From NCBI GenBank assembly GCA_016869675.1, contig VGDP01000004.1, positions 1 to 64,000 of the forward strand: a stretch of 64,000 nucleotides of DNA, given 5' to 3'. Position 1 is the stretch's first letter. Every line of letters starts with the position of its first letter. This DNA is from Alphaproteobacteria bacterium (lineage in GTDB: Bacteria > Pseudomonadota > Alphaproteobacteria > SP197). Positions 53,305-62,787 of the stretch are shown piece by piece. The translations under genes were made by a program, and so were the position numbers. Below the pieces are notes generated by a model. It saw only the letters and a list, made by a program, of their open reading frames with translations. It searched no databases and was not told the DNA's origin.

Positions 53305-55173
53305 GTGACCGATTCGACTGTCGAGCGCGCCGAGACGTTCAAGCGCGTGCTGGCCGCCGCGACGCGCGCGGTGGCGGCCCACCCCGAGGCCGAGGTGGTG
53401 TTCGCCGGCGGCGAATCGACGGCGGTCGGCAACCAGGTGCGCCTGCGGCCGCCGCCGCTGCCGCTCGAGGACAACGAGATCGCGTGCCTGCGCGGCGAGG
53501 CCGACGCCGTCGCGCTCCGGCTGCGCTTTCATTCCGATTCCACCCACGCGCGCCGCCAGCCGCGCGGCAGCCACGCCCGGGCCATCTTCGACGCGGTCGA
53601 GCAGGCCCGCGTCGAGGCCCTGGGCGCCAACGCCATGGCCGGTGTCGCCGACAATCTGGCCGTGGCGCTGGACCAGGAATGCCGGGCGAAGGGGCTGGAG
53701 CGCGCGCAGAACGCCGACAACGCGAACCTGGCCGACGTGCTGCGCCTCCTGGTGCGCGAGCACCTGACCGGCGCGGCGCCGCCGGCGGCGGCGCGCCAAC
53801 TGGTCGATCAGTGCCGCCCGTGGATTGAGGGCAAGGCCTCGCGCCGGCTGGACGAGCTAGGCCATCGCATGGACGACCAGGACGCCTTCGCCAAGTGCCT
53901 GCGCGGGCTGATCGCCGATCTCGACCTGCTCGACGAGGACAGCGACGCCGACGACCAGGCCGACGCCGACAGCGAGGATCAGGAGGGCGAGGGCGGCGAG
54001 AGTCAGGGCGAGGGCGAATCCCAGGAATCCGACGCCGAGCAGAGCGAGAGCTCGACCGCCGAAGGCGAGAGCGGCGAGGACGGCGCGGAAGCCCAGGCCG
54101 CCGAGGCCGAGGACGACGAACTGGCACCCGGCGGCGCCGAGGAATCGGAGACGGCGGGGCGCGTGCGCCGCCCCGACCCGCGCGACAACCGTCCGCGCGA
54201 GCCGGCCTACCGCATCTACACTGGCCAGTTCGACGAGGTCGTCGAGGCCGACGAACTGTGCGACGCGATCGAGCTGACGCGGCTGCGCGCCCAACTCGAC
54301 CAGCAGCTCGCGCACCTCAAGGGCGTCACCTCGAAGCTTGCGAACCGGCTGCAGCGCCGCCTGATGGCGCGCCAGACGCGATCGTGGGAGTTCGACCTGG
54401 AGGAGGGCCTGCTGGATACCGCGCGCCTGTCGCGCGTGGTCATCAACCCCGAGCATCCGCTGTCCTTCAAGCGCGAGCGGCAGACCGATTTCCGCGACAC
54501 GGTGGTGACGCTGCTGCTGGACAACTCGGGTTCCATGCGCGGTCGGCCGATCACGGTCGCCGCCATGAGCGCCGACATCCTGGCGCGCACGCTGGAACGC
54601 TGCGGCGTCAAGGTCGAGATCCTGGGCTTCACGACGCGTACCTGGAAGGGCGGCCGGTCGCGCGAACACTGGCTGGCCCACGGCAAGCCGCAATCACCCG
54701 GCCGGCTCAACGATCTGCGCCACATCGTCTACAAGCCGGCGGACGCGCCGTGGCGGCGCGCCCGGCGCAGCCTCGGCCTGATGCTGCGCGAAGGCCTGCT
54801 GAAGGAGAACATCGACAGCGAGGCGCTGCTGTGGGCGCACAACCGCCTGATGGCGCGCACCGAGCAGCGGCGCATCCTGATGGTCATCTCGGACGGCGCG
54901 CCGGTCGATGATTCGACGCTGTCGGTCAACCCGGGCAACTACCTGGAGCGGCACCTGCGCGAGGTCATCACCTGGATCGAGGCGGTCTCGCCGGTCGAGC
55001 TGATCGCCATCGGCATCGGCCACGACGTGACGCGCTACTACAAGCGCGCAGTCACCATCGTCGACGCCGAACAGCTGGGTGGCGCCATGCTCGAGGAGCT
55101 GGCGGCGCTGTTCTCCGAGGACGGGCTGGCGCAGCCGCGCGGCGCGCGCCCGCACCGACGCCTGGCGTCCTGA
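53305..55173 (+). CDS. cobT: Aerobic cobaltochelatase subunit CobT
   Basis: Partner of CobS, 622 residues. The N-terminal part ([20 protein letters not shown]) leads to a long Asp/Glu/Ser-rich acidic linker around residues 210-290. The C-terminal VWA domain has a MIDAS motif, [15 protein letters not shown], and the end of the domain near [20 protein letters not shown]. The start is GTG 53305. The product drives metal insertion together with CobS and CobN. Confidence 0.95.
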   Translation: MTDSTVERAETFKRVLAAATRAVAAHPEAEVVFAGGESTAVGNQVRLRPPPLPLEDNEIACLRGEADAVALRLRFHSDSTHARRQPRGSHARAIFDAVEQARVEALGANAMAGVADNLAVALDQECRAKGLERAQNADNANLADVLRLLVREHLTGAAPPAAARQLVDQCRPWIEGKASRRLDELGHRMDDQDAFAKCLRGLIADLDLLDEDSDADDQADADSEDQEGEGGESQGEGESQESDAEQSESSTAEGESGEDGAEAQAAEAEDDELAPGGAEESETAGRVRRPDPRDNRPREPAYRIYTGQFDEVVEADELCDAIELTRLRAQLDQQLAHLKGVTSKLANRLQRRLMARQTRSWEFDLEEGLLDTARLSRVVINPEHPLSFKRERQTDFRDTVVTLLLDNSGSMRGRPITVAAMSADILARTLERCGVKVEILGFTTRTWKGGRSREHWLAHGKPQSPGRLNDLRHIVYKPADAPWRRARRSLGLMLREGLLKENIDSEALLWAHNRLMARTEQRRILMVISDGAPVDDSTLSVNPGNYLERHLREVITWIEAVSPVELIAIGIGHDVTRYYKRAVTIVDAEQLGGAMLEELAALFSEDGLAQPRGARPHRRLAS

Positions 55174-55183
55174 CCTCCGACGT

Positions 55184-55780
55184 CTACGATCCGGCGCGCG
55201 CCTTGGCCACGAGCGCGCGCATCTGATCGAGCGAGATCGCGCCCGGCGCCACCGTGTTGCCGATGACGAAGACCGGCGTGCCCGAAAGGCCGAGCGCGCG
55301 CGCGAGTTCGTCGTTGGCGACGAGCGCCTCAGTCACGGCGTCCGCGGTCATGTCGGCGCGCAGGCGGTCGCCGTCGGCGCCGAGGGACTGCGCGAAGGCG
55401 ACGATGGCGTCCTCGTCGGCTTCGATCGCGCCGGTCATCAATGCCGTGTGCACGGTCTGGTAGTGGCCCTGCGCGTGCGCGGCCAGCGCGGCGCGCGCCG
55501 CGAGCACTGAGGCGCGTCCCAGGATCGGCCATTCCTTGAACACCACGCGCACGCCCGCATCGCCCGCGATCAGCGCCTCCAGGTCGGGGGAAACGCGTCG
55601 GCAGTACGGGCAGCGGTAGTCGAAGAACTCGACGACCGTGACGTCGCCCTCCGGATTGCCCATCACGGGCGATCGCGGATCGTCGAACAGGCTCTGCCGC
55701 AGCTCGGCATCGTCGGTGGCGCCCGCCGGCGCCGCCAACAGCGCCACGGCGAGGACTAGGCCAAACGCGAAACGCACCAT
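55184..55780 (-). CDS. DsbA-family thiol-disulfide protein
   Basis: A 198-residue exported thioredoxin-fold protein. The signal peptide is VRFAFGLVLAVALLAAPAGA. The redox site is CPYC in VVEFFDYRCPYCRRV, and the cis-Pro is in GLSGTPVFVIGN, both typical for the DsbA/Com1-like (DSBA oxidoreductase) group. It likely oxidises or isomerises periplasmic proteins. It ends 10 bp from the convergent cobT. Confidence 0.93.
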   Translation of the reverse strand: MVRFAFGLVLAVALLAAPAGATDDAELRQSLFDDPRSPVMGNPEGDVTVVEFFDYRCPYCRRVSPDLEALIAGDAGVRVVFKEWPILGRASVLAARAALAAHAQGHYQTVHTALMTGAIEADEDAIVAFAQSLGADGDRLRADMTADAVTEALVANDELARALGLSGTPVFVIGNTVAPGAISLDQMRALVAKARAGS

Positions 55781-55803
55781 GATGACCGGTTTCCTCTCCT
55801 GAC

Positions 55804-56565
55804 TTAGCCGAGATGCGCCGCCAGGAACGCGAGCGTGCGTTCTCAGGCGAGCATGGCGTCCGCTTCGTCGTAGCGGCCGCCGCTCGGGTTGGCGAAGGCG
55901 TGGTCGGCCTCGTACCAGTGGATCTCGGCCGCCTTGCCCGCCTCGGCCAAGGCCGCCTCGAAGCCGCCCACCATGTCCTTGTTGATCCACTGGTCCTGGC
56001 TCGCGAAATGGCTGAGCACGGGGCTGGCGAGCGGCGTCAACTCGGCCGCGGACCTAGCGACGTTGCCGTAGTAGACGACGGTCGCCTCGACGGGCCGCGC
56101 GAACGAGGCGTTCAGCGACCAGCCGCCACCGAAGCACCAGCCGAGCGTTGCCACCTTGCCGGTGCACTCGGCGCTGGCGCGCAACCAGTCGATCAAGGCG
56201 CCCAGCGTCTCGGTGGCCACGGCACCGTCCACTGCGCCCATCAGGGCCTTGGCCTCCTCGGGGGTCGTCGCCACGCCGCCCTGGTAGAGATCTACCGCTA
56301 GCGCCAGATAGCCCGCGTCGGCCAGCGCCTTGGCCATGGCCTTGCTCTGGTCGTTAAGGACCCACCATTCGTGGATCAGCACCACGGCGGCGGCCGGCAC
56401 GGTCGCCGGTCGGCCCAGTGCCGCGCTCACCGCCACGCCCGAGGGCGTGGTCAGACCGACCGTCTCCAGTTCGGCCGCCGCGGCGCGCGCCAGGCGCGGG
56501 TCGGCGAGGATGGTGGCCAGCGGCGCGCCGGTCAGGCCGGCGAGCAACGGTCGGCGGGACAACAT
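55804..56565 (-). pseudogene. Dienelactone-hydrolase family protein with an in-frame stop
   Basis: An alpha/beta hydrolase with a Tat-like leader (SRRPLLAGLTGAPLATILAD). Catalytic residues are Cys in LGWCFGGGWSLNA, Asp in HFASQDQWINKD and His in YEADHAFANPSGGRYDEADA. At codon 241 a TGA (55843-55845) interrupts the protein, after which ERTLAFLAAHLG continues in frame to TAA at 55804-55806. The family has Trp there (A-W-E-R-T-L-x-F-L), so TGG to TGA is the likely change. Only the last helix is lost, so some function may persist. Confidence 0.75.
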
Positions 56566-56621
56566 GGCGGCAACCTCCTGTCCGTGCGATGGTCCGAGCC
56601 GACCCGAGAATGGCTCGCGCG

Positions 56622-57605
56622 ATGCTTCCAGACCACCCCTTCCGCGCCGTCATCACGAGGCTGTTACCGCTGGCGCTGGCGTGCGCCCTTGCCGCGGGCG
56701 CGTCCGCCCACGCCAGCGAGCCGATCGCGGCGACCGCCATTCCGCTGGACGCGCGCGACCCCGAGCGCACGCGCTTCGGGTCGCTCGAGCTGCTGGCCGC
56801 GTACGTGTTGACCTCGGCCGACAAGCGGTTCGGTGGTCTCTCGGGTCTGACGGTCGGCGCCGACGGCGCGCGCATTACGCTGCTGTCCGACCGCGCCTGG
56901 TCGGTCGGCGTCGATCTGGTCCACAATGCGGACGGCCGCCTGACCGGCTTCGGCGCAACCGAGGCCGCGGTGCTGCGCGACAGCGCCGGCGCGCCGCTGG
57001 TCGGCTTCGGCAGCGACGCCGAAGCGCTGACCACCCTGCCCGATGGCCGCTTCGCCATCAGTTTCGAGGGCGTGCCGCGCATCGACGTCTACCCGGATGG
57101 CCTGGCGGGGCTCGCGCGGCCGCGCGTCGGCCGACGGGTCTTCGGCCCCCTGTCCAACAACGGCAGCTTGGAGGCCATGACCGCGTGGAACGGCGGGTTC
57201 CTGGCGCTGGTCGAGGACCCGGGACCGGACGGGATGCACGCCGGGTTCCTGATCGACGAAGACGGCGAGGCCGCCCGCTTGACCTACCAGGGCCCGGCGG
57301 CGTTCAAGCCGACCGACATCGCCGTGCTGCCCGACGGCAATCTGCTGGTCCTGGAGCGCAAGTTCAGCGTGCTTGAGGGCGCGCACGGTCGGCTTGCCTG
57401 CGTGGACGGGGCCGCGATCAAGGCCGGGGCGAACCTGGTGGGCGACGAGCTCGCGGTGCTGTCGCCGCCGCTCGCCACCGACAATTTCGAGGGCGTGGTC
57501 GCGCGCCCGGCGCCGGGCGGCGGCGTTCTGGTCTACATGGTCAGCGACGACAACTTCAACCCGCTGCAGCGCACGCTGCTGCTGCAGTTCCGGCTCAGCG
57601 ACTGA
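56622..57605 (+). CDS. Esterase-like activity of phytase family protein
   Basis: A 327-residue periplasmic beta-propeller-like protein (phytase-like domain, PF13449 type). Signal peptide: LLPLALACALAAGASAHA. FGGLSGLTVGADGARITLLS followed by DRA, DAEALTTLPDGRFAISFEG, and FKPTDIAVLPDGNLLVLERK are the family's propeller motifs. The substrate is unknown. ATG 56622. It is divergent from the dienelactone-hydrolase gene (56 bp), and its end overlaps the convergent queuosine transporter by 11 bp. Confidence 0.87.
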   Translation: MLPDHPFRAVITRLLPLALACALAAGASAHASEPIAATAIPLDARDPERTRFGSLELLAAYVLTSADKRFGGLSGLTVGADGARITLLSDRAWSVGVDLVHNADGRLTGFGATEAAVLRDSAGAPLVGFGSDAEALTTLPDGRFAISFEGVPRIDVYPDGLAGLARPRVGRRVFGPLSNNGSLEAMTAWNGGFLALVEDPGPDGMHAGFLIDEDGEAARLTYQGPAAFKPTDIAVLPDGNLLVLERKFSVLEGAHGRLACVDGAAIKAGANLVGDELAVLSPPLATDNFEGVVARPAPGGGVLVYMVSDDNFNPLQRTLLLQFRLSD

Positions 57606-58119
57606 CGCCGGCCAGCCGCGGCGCGAAGACGCTCATGAGCGCGCGGTAGGGAGCCAGGCAGACCAGCGCCATGGCGATCTTCACCGCCAGGTCGCCCAGG
57701 CCCCAGGTGACCCAGGGCAGTCCCGTTCCGGCGAAGGCGAGCAAGAAGAACACCGCCGTGTCGAGCGTCGAGGCCAGCAGGCTTGAGATCAGCGGCGCCC
57801 GCCACCACGCGGCGCGGCGCAGGCGGTCGAACACGCTGACATCCAGCATCTGAGCCGCCAGGAACGCGGTGCCCGAGGCCAGACCGATGCGCCAGTCCGC
57901 GGCCACGACCGAGAGCGCGACGCCCACCGCGAAGCCGACCAGCACCACCCGGCGCGCCTTGGCGGCGCCGAACGCCCGGTTGCTGAGGTCGGTGACCAGG
58001 AAGCTGAACGGGTAGGTGAACGCGCCCCAGGTCAGCCAATCATTGATCGGGAACTGCACCGCGACGTTCGAGCCCACGACCACGGCTACCATGGCCGCGA
58101 TCGGCAGCCCGAGCGTCAC
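57595..58119 (-). CDS. Queuosine precursor transporter (YhhQ/VUT family)
   Basis: A 174-residue inner-membrane protein with about five or six hydrophobic segments. WGAFTYPFSFLVTDLSNRAF is the family signature, with VALSVVAADWRIGLASGTAF and LISSLLASTLDTAVFF further on. It imports preQ0, preQ1 or queuine for tRNA modification. The start is GTG 58119. It lies downstream of rpmB in the same direction (20 bp). Confidence 0.92.
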   Translation of the reverse strand: MTLGLPIAAMVAVVVGSNVAVQFPINDWLTWGAFTYPFSFLVTDLSNRAFGAAKARRVVLVGFAVGVALSVVAADWRIGLASGTAFLAAQMLDVSVFDRLRRAAWWRAPLISSLLASTLDTAVFFLLAFAGTGLPWVTWGLGDLAVKIAMALVCLAPYRALMSVFAPRLAGVSR

Positions 58120-58139
58120 GGTCGGGCCCCGGGTCGGGA

Positions 58140-58430
58140 TCAGGACGAGGCGGCGCGCCTGCGCTCGATGCGCTTCTTGAGCTTGCGCGCCTCGGTCGTT
58201 AGCGTGGCGCCGCGCGCGCCCAGCAGGAAGGCGTCCAGGCCGCCGGCGCGATCGACGGTCGAGACCGCGCGCGGGGTCAGGCGCAGGCGCACCGACTGGC
58301 CGAGCGTGTCGGACAGCAGCGAGACGTTCTGCAGATTGGGCAGAAACCGCCGCCGGGTGCGGTTCTTGGCGTGGCTGACGTTGTTGCCACTCAGGACGCC
58401 CTTGCCGGTCAGCGCGCAGCGCCGTGACAT
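58140..58430 (-). CDS. rpmB: 50S ribosomal protein L28
   Basis: A 96-residue ribosomal protein. The N-terminus [20 protein letters not shown] with [18 protein letters not shown] is characteristic, and the C-terminal tail is basic ([16 protein letters not shown]). It lacks the zinc-binding cysteine set except Cys5. Single gene, probably with its own promoter in the 47 bp before the DMT transporter. Confidence 0.97.
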   Translation of the reverse strand: MSRRCALTGKGVLSGNNVSHAKNRTRRRFLPNLQNVSLLSDTLGQSVRLRLTPRAVSTVDRAGGLDAFLLGARGATLTTEARKLKKRIERRRAASS

Positions 58431-58477
58431 GATCGGTCTCCTCACCGAAGCCGGGATTTGCGAAGCAGGCGGGCTCT

Positions 58478-59413
58478 TTACGCCCTGCCGGGCCGCCCGG
58501 TCAAGCCCCTGAGGCGGGCCCAGGGGCGGCCGTCGATGGCGGCCAGGCCCAGCGCGATCAGACCCAGGCCGATGAACGTGGTGGCGCCCAGCGCCTCGCC
58601 GAGCACCACGGCGCCCAGGATCACGGCTCTGGCCGGGAACAGCAGGGTCACCAGCATAAGGTTGGTCGCCCCGGCCGAGGCCAGGGTACGGAAGAACAGG
58701 ATGTAGGCCAGCGCCGTGGAGGCGAGCGCCGGGGCAACCAGCGACGCGAGTGTCTCGAAACTGGGCATGGCCAAGGTCCACGGCCGGTCGAGGGCGAGCG
58801 CGTGCGGCAGCAGGATCGCGGTGGATGCCGTGACCTGGCCCGTCGCGGTCTGCAGAGGTGTCACGCTGAGGGCACGGAAGCGCCGGCCGAACAGGCTGGC
58901 CACGGCGTACGAGAGCGCGGCACCCAGGCACGCGAGCTCGGCCAGCAGATCCGCCCCGGCGGCACCGGCGAGCGAAGGTCCCACCAGGATCGCGACCCCG
59001 GCCACGCCCAGCAGAACCCCGGCCAGGCGCGCGGGCGTCAACCGTTCGTCGACCGTGACCCAGTGGGCGATCAGCACCGTGAACAGGGGCGTCGTGGCGT
59101 TCAGGATCGCGGCCAGGCCACTGGCGATGCGGGTCTGGCCCCACACCAGCAGGCAGAACGGGATCACGTTGTTAAGCACCGCCATGACCGCGAGCGCGCC
59201 CAGCACGGACCACTGGCCGGGCAGCCGTTGGCCCATGGCGACCAGCACTAGGTTCAGCGCCATGGCGGCTAGCCCGACGCGCGCCAGCACGATGGTCAGG
59301 GGCGGTACCTCAGCCACCGCGACGCCGACGAACAGGAATGTGCCGCCCCACAGGAGGGAGAGCACGATCAGCCGCGCCCAATCGCGCGGACCCATGGCGG
59401 GAACACCGGTCAT
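58478..59413 (-). CDS. DMT-superfamily transporter (EamA domains)
   Basis: A 311-residue inner-membrane protein with ten hydrophobic segments. The first half has [20 protein letters not shown] and [20 protein letters not shown]; the second half has [20 protein letters not shown] and [19 protein letters not shown]. It resembles RhaT/EamA permeases for drugs or metabolites. Substrate unknown. A GC hairpin lies before its start. Confidence 0.9.
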   Translation of the reverse strand: MTGVPAMGPRDWARLIVLSLLWGGTFLFVGVAVAEVPPLTIVLARVGLAAMALNLVLVAMGQRLPGQWSVLGALAVMAVLNNVIPFCLLVWGQTRIASGLAAILNATTPLFTVLIAHWVTVDERLTPARLAGVLLGVAGVAILVGPSLAGAAGADLLAELACLGAALSYAVASLFGRRFRALSVTPLQTATGQVTASTAILLPHALALDRPWTLAMPSFETLASLVAPALASTALAYILFFRTLASAGATNLMLVTLLFPARAVILGAVVLGEALGATTFIGLGLIALGLAAIDGRPWARLRGLTGRPGRA

Positions 59414-59427
59414 GGCGCGAGCCTAAC

Positions 59428-59470
59428 GACCGCGCGGCGCCGGTCAGCCCGGTTCTTGCGGCGCGCGGTC
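59428..59470 (-). terminator. GC hairpin between the SET and transporter genes
   Basis: GACCGCGC (59428-59435) pairs with GCGCGGTC (59463-59470), a long loop between. On the minus strand it follows the SET-gene stop by 13 bp. There is no T run after it, so termination is only possible. Confidence 0.35.
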
Positions 59471-59482
59471 GAAAATCCCGAC

Positions 59483-59857
59483 CTACGGCGTCAGGTGGAA
59501 CGTGCCTTCGTAGAACTCGCCATAGTCGCAGGTGATCTCCTCGTCGGCGGCGATGTCGCGCTCGGCGTAGGAGACCCAGCCGGTGTTGACCGTGTTCGGC
59601 TCGGGGCTGTGGTTCATGAACCGGCCGTTGTCGGCGTCCAGCAGCAGGTTGCCGCCCACCAGCTCGGACGGGTAGGCGTACATGGCCAGGAACTCCTGGG
59701 TCGCCGCCGGCAGCATCGCGGCGTAGTGCTTGGGCACCACGATGTCGAACTGCGGGTGGTAGCGCCAGACTTCGGTGCCCTTGGCGATCGCCTCGGCGGC
59801 GAACAGGCCGACGCCGTGGATCGTCGAGCGGAAAACGTAGGTGCGCACGAGCATCAT
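59483..59857 (-). CDS. SET-domain protein
   Basis: A 124-residue bare SET domain, of the sort that methylates protein lysines in eukaryotes and some bacteria. VFRSTIHGVGLFAAEAIAKG is the SET start, GRFMNHSPEPNT the pseudoknot N-H-S motif, and ITCDYGEFYEG the catalytic tyrosine segment. There are no pre- or post-SET cysteines. A substrate is unknown; ribosomal proteins or histone-like proteins are possible. Single gene. Confidence 0.88.
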   Translation of the reverse strand: MMLVRTYVFRSTIHGVGLFAAEAIAKGTEVWRYHPQFDIVVPKHYAAMLPAATQEFLAMYAYPSELVGGNLLLDADNGRFMNHSPEPNTVNTGWVSYAERDIAADEEITCDYGEFYEGTFHLTP

Positions 59858-59969
59858 AGGAGATCACCCGGTCAAGCGCGGTGGTCGGCCGCAAGGACGC
59901 GTTGGGACGACAAGCGCGCGCCGGGGTGAGCCGGCGGCGGCCGTGTTTGTAAGTCAACGCGCGGCCACG

Positions 59970-60992
59970 TCAAGCGGAACCTGAGGCATCCCTGTCCAGC
60001 AGCCCCGCGACGAGCGCGCGCGCCGCCGCGCGCGGCCCCCGCCGGCCCGAGGCGACCTCGGCTTCGAGCGCCGCGCGCAGGCCCGCGAGCCGCGCATCGG
60101 CGCCGAGCGCGCGGTCGATCGCATCGGCCAGCGCGCGGTCGAGCCCGCGCCGCGCCTGCTCCGCCCGGAGACGGTCGCGCCAGCCGGCGGTCGCGGCGCG
60201 GAACGCCTCGATTGCGTCGGCAATGCGCGGGATGCCCTCGCCGGTGAACGCCGAGCAGCGCTCGACCCGGGGCGTCCAGCCGGGCACGGCGCCGCGCATC
60301 AGGCCGAGCGCCGCGTGGTAATCGGCGGCAACGCGCCCCGCCGCCGGTTTCAGGTCGCCATCGCCCTTGGTCACCACGATCAGGTCGGCGAGTTCGACGA
60401 TGCCGCGCTTGACGCCCTGCAACTCGTCGCCCGAGCCCGGCGCGACCAGCAGGAGGAACATGTCGGTCAGGTCGGCGGCGGCGGTCTCGGACTGGCCGAC
60501 CCCGACGGTCTCGACCAACACACGGTCGAACCCGGCGGCCTCGACCAGCGTGATGGCCTCGCCGGTCGCCAGCGCGACGCCGCCCAGCGTGCCCGCGGAG
60601 GGGGTCGGGCGGATGAACGCGCGTTCGTCGCGGGCCAGACGGTCCATGCGCGTCTTGTCGCCCAGGATCGCGCCGCCCGAGCGCGGGCTGGAGGGATCGA
60701 TCGCCAGCACGGCGACCCGGTGGCCCTGCTGGACCAGATGCAGCCCGAACGCCTCGATGAAGATGGACTTGCCAGCTCCCGGCGCGCCCGACACGGCGAT
60801 CCGCAGACCGTTGCCCGCGTACGGCAGCAGGGCCTCGACCACCGCCTCGGCGACGGCCGCGTCCTCGGGTCGGGTCGATTCCACCAGCGTGATGGCGCGC
60901 GCGAGCGCCCGGCGGTCGCCCGCGCACACACCCGCGACCAGGGCGCGGGCCGCCGCGTTCCCATCCCGTTGGTCGTCCTGTCGGTCGTTCAT
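59970..60992 (-). CDS. meaB: Methylmalonyl-CoA mutase-associated GTPase MeaB
   Basis: P-loop GTPase that loads and protects the adenosylcobalamin cofactor of methylmalonyl-CoA mutase. 340 residues. ALARAITLVEST is the conserved N-terminal segment; P-loop GAPGAGKSIFIEAFG; switch region VLAIDPSSPRSGGAILGDKT; LVETVGVGQSETAAADLTDM and DELQGVKRGIVELADLIVVT with KGDGD give the G motifs. The mutase gene is 1.8 kb upstream on the same strand, with other genes between. ATG 60992. Confidence 0.95.
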   Translation of the reverse strand: MNDRQDDQRDGNAAARALVAGVCAGDRRALARAITLVESTRPEDAAVAEAVVEALLPYAGNGLRIAVSGAPGAGKSIFIEAFGLHLVQQGHRVAVLAIDPSSPRSGGAILGDKTRMDRLARDERAFIRPTPSAGTLGGVALATGEAITLVEAAGFDRVLVETVGVGQSETAAADLTDMFLLLVAPGSGDELQGVKRGIVELADLIVVTKGDGDLKPAAGRVAADYHAALGLMRGAVPGWTPRVERCSAFTGEGIPRIADAIEAFRAATAGWRDRLRAEQARRGLDRALADAIDRALGADARLAGLRAALEAEVASGRRGPRAAARALVAGLLDRDASGSA

Positions 60993-61041
60993 CGCTCCAT
61001 GATAGCGTTCGAGCCTCGACAACGCCCGGACTGTCGCGACC

Positions 61042-61596
61042 ATGATCCCCGCGCACCCCTTCGTGTTCCTGCGCCACGGCGAGAACGTCTACAACCGCAT
61101 CGGGCGCATCCAGGGCAACCGCGACGTGGCGCTGAGTGACACCGGCCGCGCCCAGGCCGAGGCCGCCCGCCAAGCGCTGGCCGGCGCCGAGGTCGGCACG
61201 GTGTGCGCGAGCCCGCTGCTGCGCGCGCGCGAGACGGCCGACATCGTCAACCAGACGCTCAAGCGGCCGCTGGTCGTCATCGACGAGCTGGCCGAATGCG
61301 GGCTCGGCGAGCTGGAGGGCCAGCATGTGCCCTACCGCGAGTGGTTTCCGCGCTGGCGCGCCGGCACCGGCTGGCCCGAGGGCGCCGAGGCGTACGAGAA
61401 CTTCGTGGCGCGTGCCTTGCGCGGCGTCATGACCGCGCTTGGCCACCCCGGGCCGGTGCTGATCGGCGCCCACGGCGGCATCTACTGGTCGGTGCAGCGC
61501 GCGCTGAGCCTCGAGGAGGGCGCTGTGATCGGCAACGCGGTGCCGCTGCACCACGAGCCGGACGCGGACGGCTGGCGCGTCGTCCAGGGCACCTGA
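61042..61596 (+). CDS. Histidine phosphatase family protein
   Basis: A 184-residue phosphoglycerate-mutase-like protein. The catalytic RHG motif is in FVFLRHGENVYNRIGRIQGN, the acid residue in LAECGLGELEGQ, and the second His in VLIGAHGGIYWSVQ. The substrate is unknown (GpmB- or CobC-like enzymes share this layout). It is divergent from meaB; a link to B12 (CobC-type alpha-ribazole phosphatase) is tempting but not supported by specific motifs. Confidence 0.87.
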   Translation: MIPAHPFVFLRHGENVYNRIGRIQGNRDVALSDTGRAQAEAARQALAGAEVGTVCASPLLRARETADIVNQTLKRPLVVIDELAECGLGELEGQHVPYREWFPRWRAGTGWPEGAEAYENFVARALRGVMTALGHPGPVLIGAHGGIYWSVQRALSLEEGAVIGNAVPLHHEPDADGWRVVQGT

Positions 61597-61598
61597 GC

Positions 61599-62015
61599 AT
61601 GACCAGGATCATCCACGTCAACATCAACGTCGCCGATCTGGATCGCTCGGTCGCGTTCTACGGCGATGCGTTCAGTTTCAAGGTGTTCGAGCGGCAGGCA
61701 TCGACCGGCTATGCCGACGGCGACCTGCGCGTCGCCTACCTGCGCGCCGACGACAGCCCGGTCGAGATCGAAGTGTAGGAATACGCGGGGCTCAAGAGCT
61801 TCGACTATGGCGATGGACCGTTCGGCAACGACCACTTCGCCGTGGTCGTCGACGACGTGGACGCCGAGCACCGGCGTCTGGCCGCGCTCAGCCGCACGAT
61901 CACGGCGATCGAGAGCTATGTCGTTGGCGGCAAGGCGCTGAACCGCTACTTCTTCGTGCGCGACCCCGACGGCTTCCCCATCGAGGTCATCGAGCGCAAC
62001 GAGCGGTACCGCTGA
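61599..62015 (+). pseudogene. VOC/glyoxalase-like protein with an in-frame stop
   Basis: From ATG 61599 the first beta-alpha-beta unit reads HVNINVADLDRSVAFYGDAF. At 61776-61778 a TAG follows SPVEIEV, and the same frame then continues EYAGLKSFDYGDGPFGNDHF, VVVDDVDAEHRRL and NRYFFVRDPDGFPIEVIE to TGA at 62013-62015. The second half is a complete C-terminal VOC unit, including the metal-ligand Glu in PIEVIE and His in NDHF. Full length would be 138 residues. A point nonsense change or base-call error is most likely. It follows the phosphatase gene by 2 bp. Confidence 0.75.
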
Positions 62016-62016
62016 A

Positions 62017-62787
62017 TCAGACGTCGCGGCCGGTGTACTGGCGGCGGATGGCGGCCGAGAACTGCTTGCCGGGTTCTGGGTGGAAGCTGAGCGTCAGCAT
62101 GGCGCGCCGGCCGCGCACCACCGGCGAGACCCGGTACATCGCGTTCATGCCCTTGAACAGGGCGAGCGTGCCGGGGCGCAGGTCGGGCGCCACGACGCCG
62201 TCGTACCCACCCGCCATGACGGCCTCGATCGCCGCGCCGCCGTCGCGCCCGACGCGCGGCGCCACCTCGAAGTCGCCGTCCTCCGCCGCGTGCTCGACCA
62301 GCAGCGTGACGATGCCGTCGTTGGGGTCGAAGTGCCAGCCGAGCTCGTCGCCCGGCCGGTAAACCAAGAGCAGGAACGAGATGTAGGGGTCGGCGCAGCG
62401 GTGCAGCCGGTCGGTGCCGAGCAGCGCGCGGAACAGCGCCACTAGTCCGTCCCATTCGTAGAGCCGGCGCATGGGCGAGGCAGGCGCCAGCCGGTCGTAG
62501 CTGACCGCGCAGCCAGCGATGCGGCTGGGGTGCGGCAGCGGCACCGGGTTCAGGCCGTCGCCACCGCTGGCGGTCATCATGGTTTCCTTGAAGTACGCGG
62601 TCGGCCACAGCGCGTCCGATTCGGCGCGCATGGCAGCCAGCGCCTGGGCGCGCAGGAAGCCCGGCATCAGGGCCAGCCCGTCGCGCGCGAGCGCCGCGCG
62701 CCTCGCCGCGACCACCGCGCGCCCCGCCGGCGAACCGAGGCCGGCAATGGGGTAGCGGTCGAGGTCGACGATGTCGGTGACGTTCAC
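62017..62787 (-). CDS. 2-oxoglutarate/Fe(II) oxygenase-like protein, distal His replaced
   Basis: A 256-residue double-stranded beta-helix protein of the HalD/ArpA-like oxygenase type. His152 and Asp154 (GWHFDPNDG) are the first two iron ligands. The position of the distal His in this group (x-H-R-V-x-P-V) is Tyr218 here (AMYRVSPV); TAC could come from CAC by one change. The co-substrate Arg region is [13 protein letters not shown]. Activity is therefore uncertain. GTG 62787 overlaps the mutase stop (GTGA), so it is made together with the mutase. Confidence 0.75.
   Translation of the reverse strand: MNVTDIVDLDRYPIAGLGSPAGRAVVAARRAALARDGLALMPGFLRAQALAAMRAESDALWPTAYFKETMMTASGGDGLNPVPLPHPSRIAGCAVSYDRLAPASPMRRLYEWDGLVALFRALLGTDRLHRCADPYISFLLLVYRPGDELGWHFDPNDGIVTLLVEHAAEDGDFEVAPRVGRDGGAAIEAVMAGGYDGVVAPDLRPGTLALFKGMNAMYRVSPVVRGRRAMLTLSFHPEPGKQFSAAIRRQYTGRDV

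Noticed and set aside
53930-54180. Acidic, repetitive Asp/Glu/Ser stretch in CobT
   Set aside because: The acidic linker before the VWA domain is typical of CobT.
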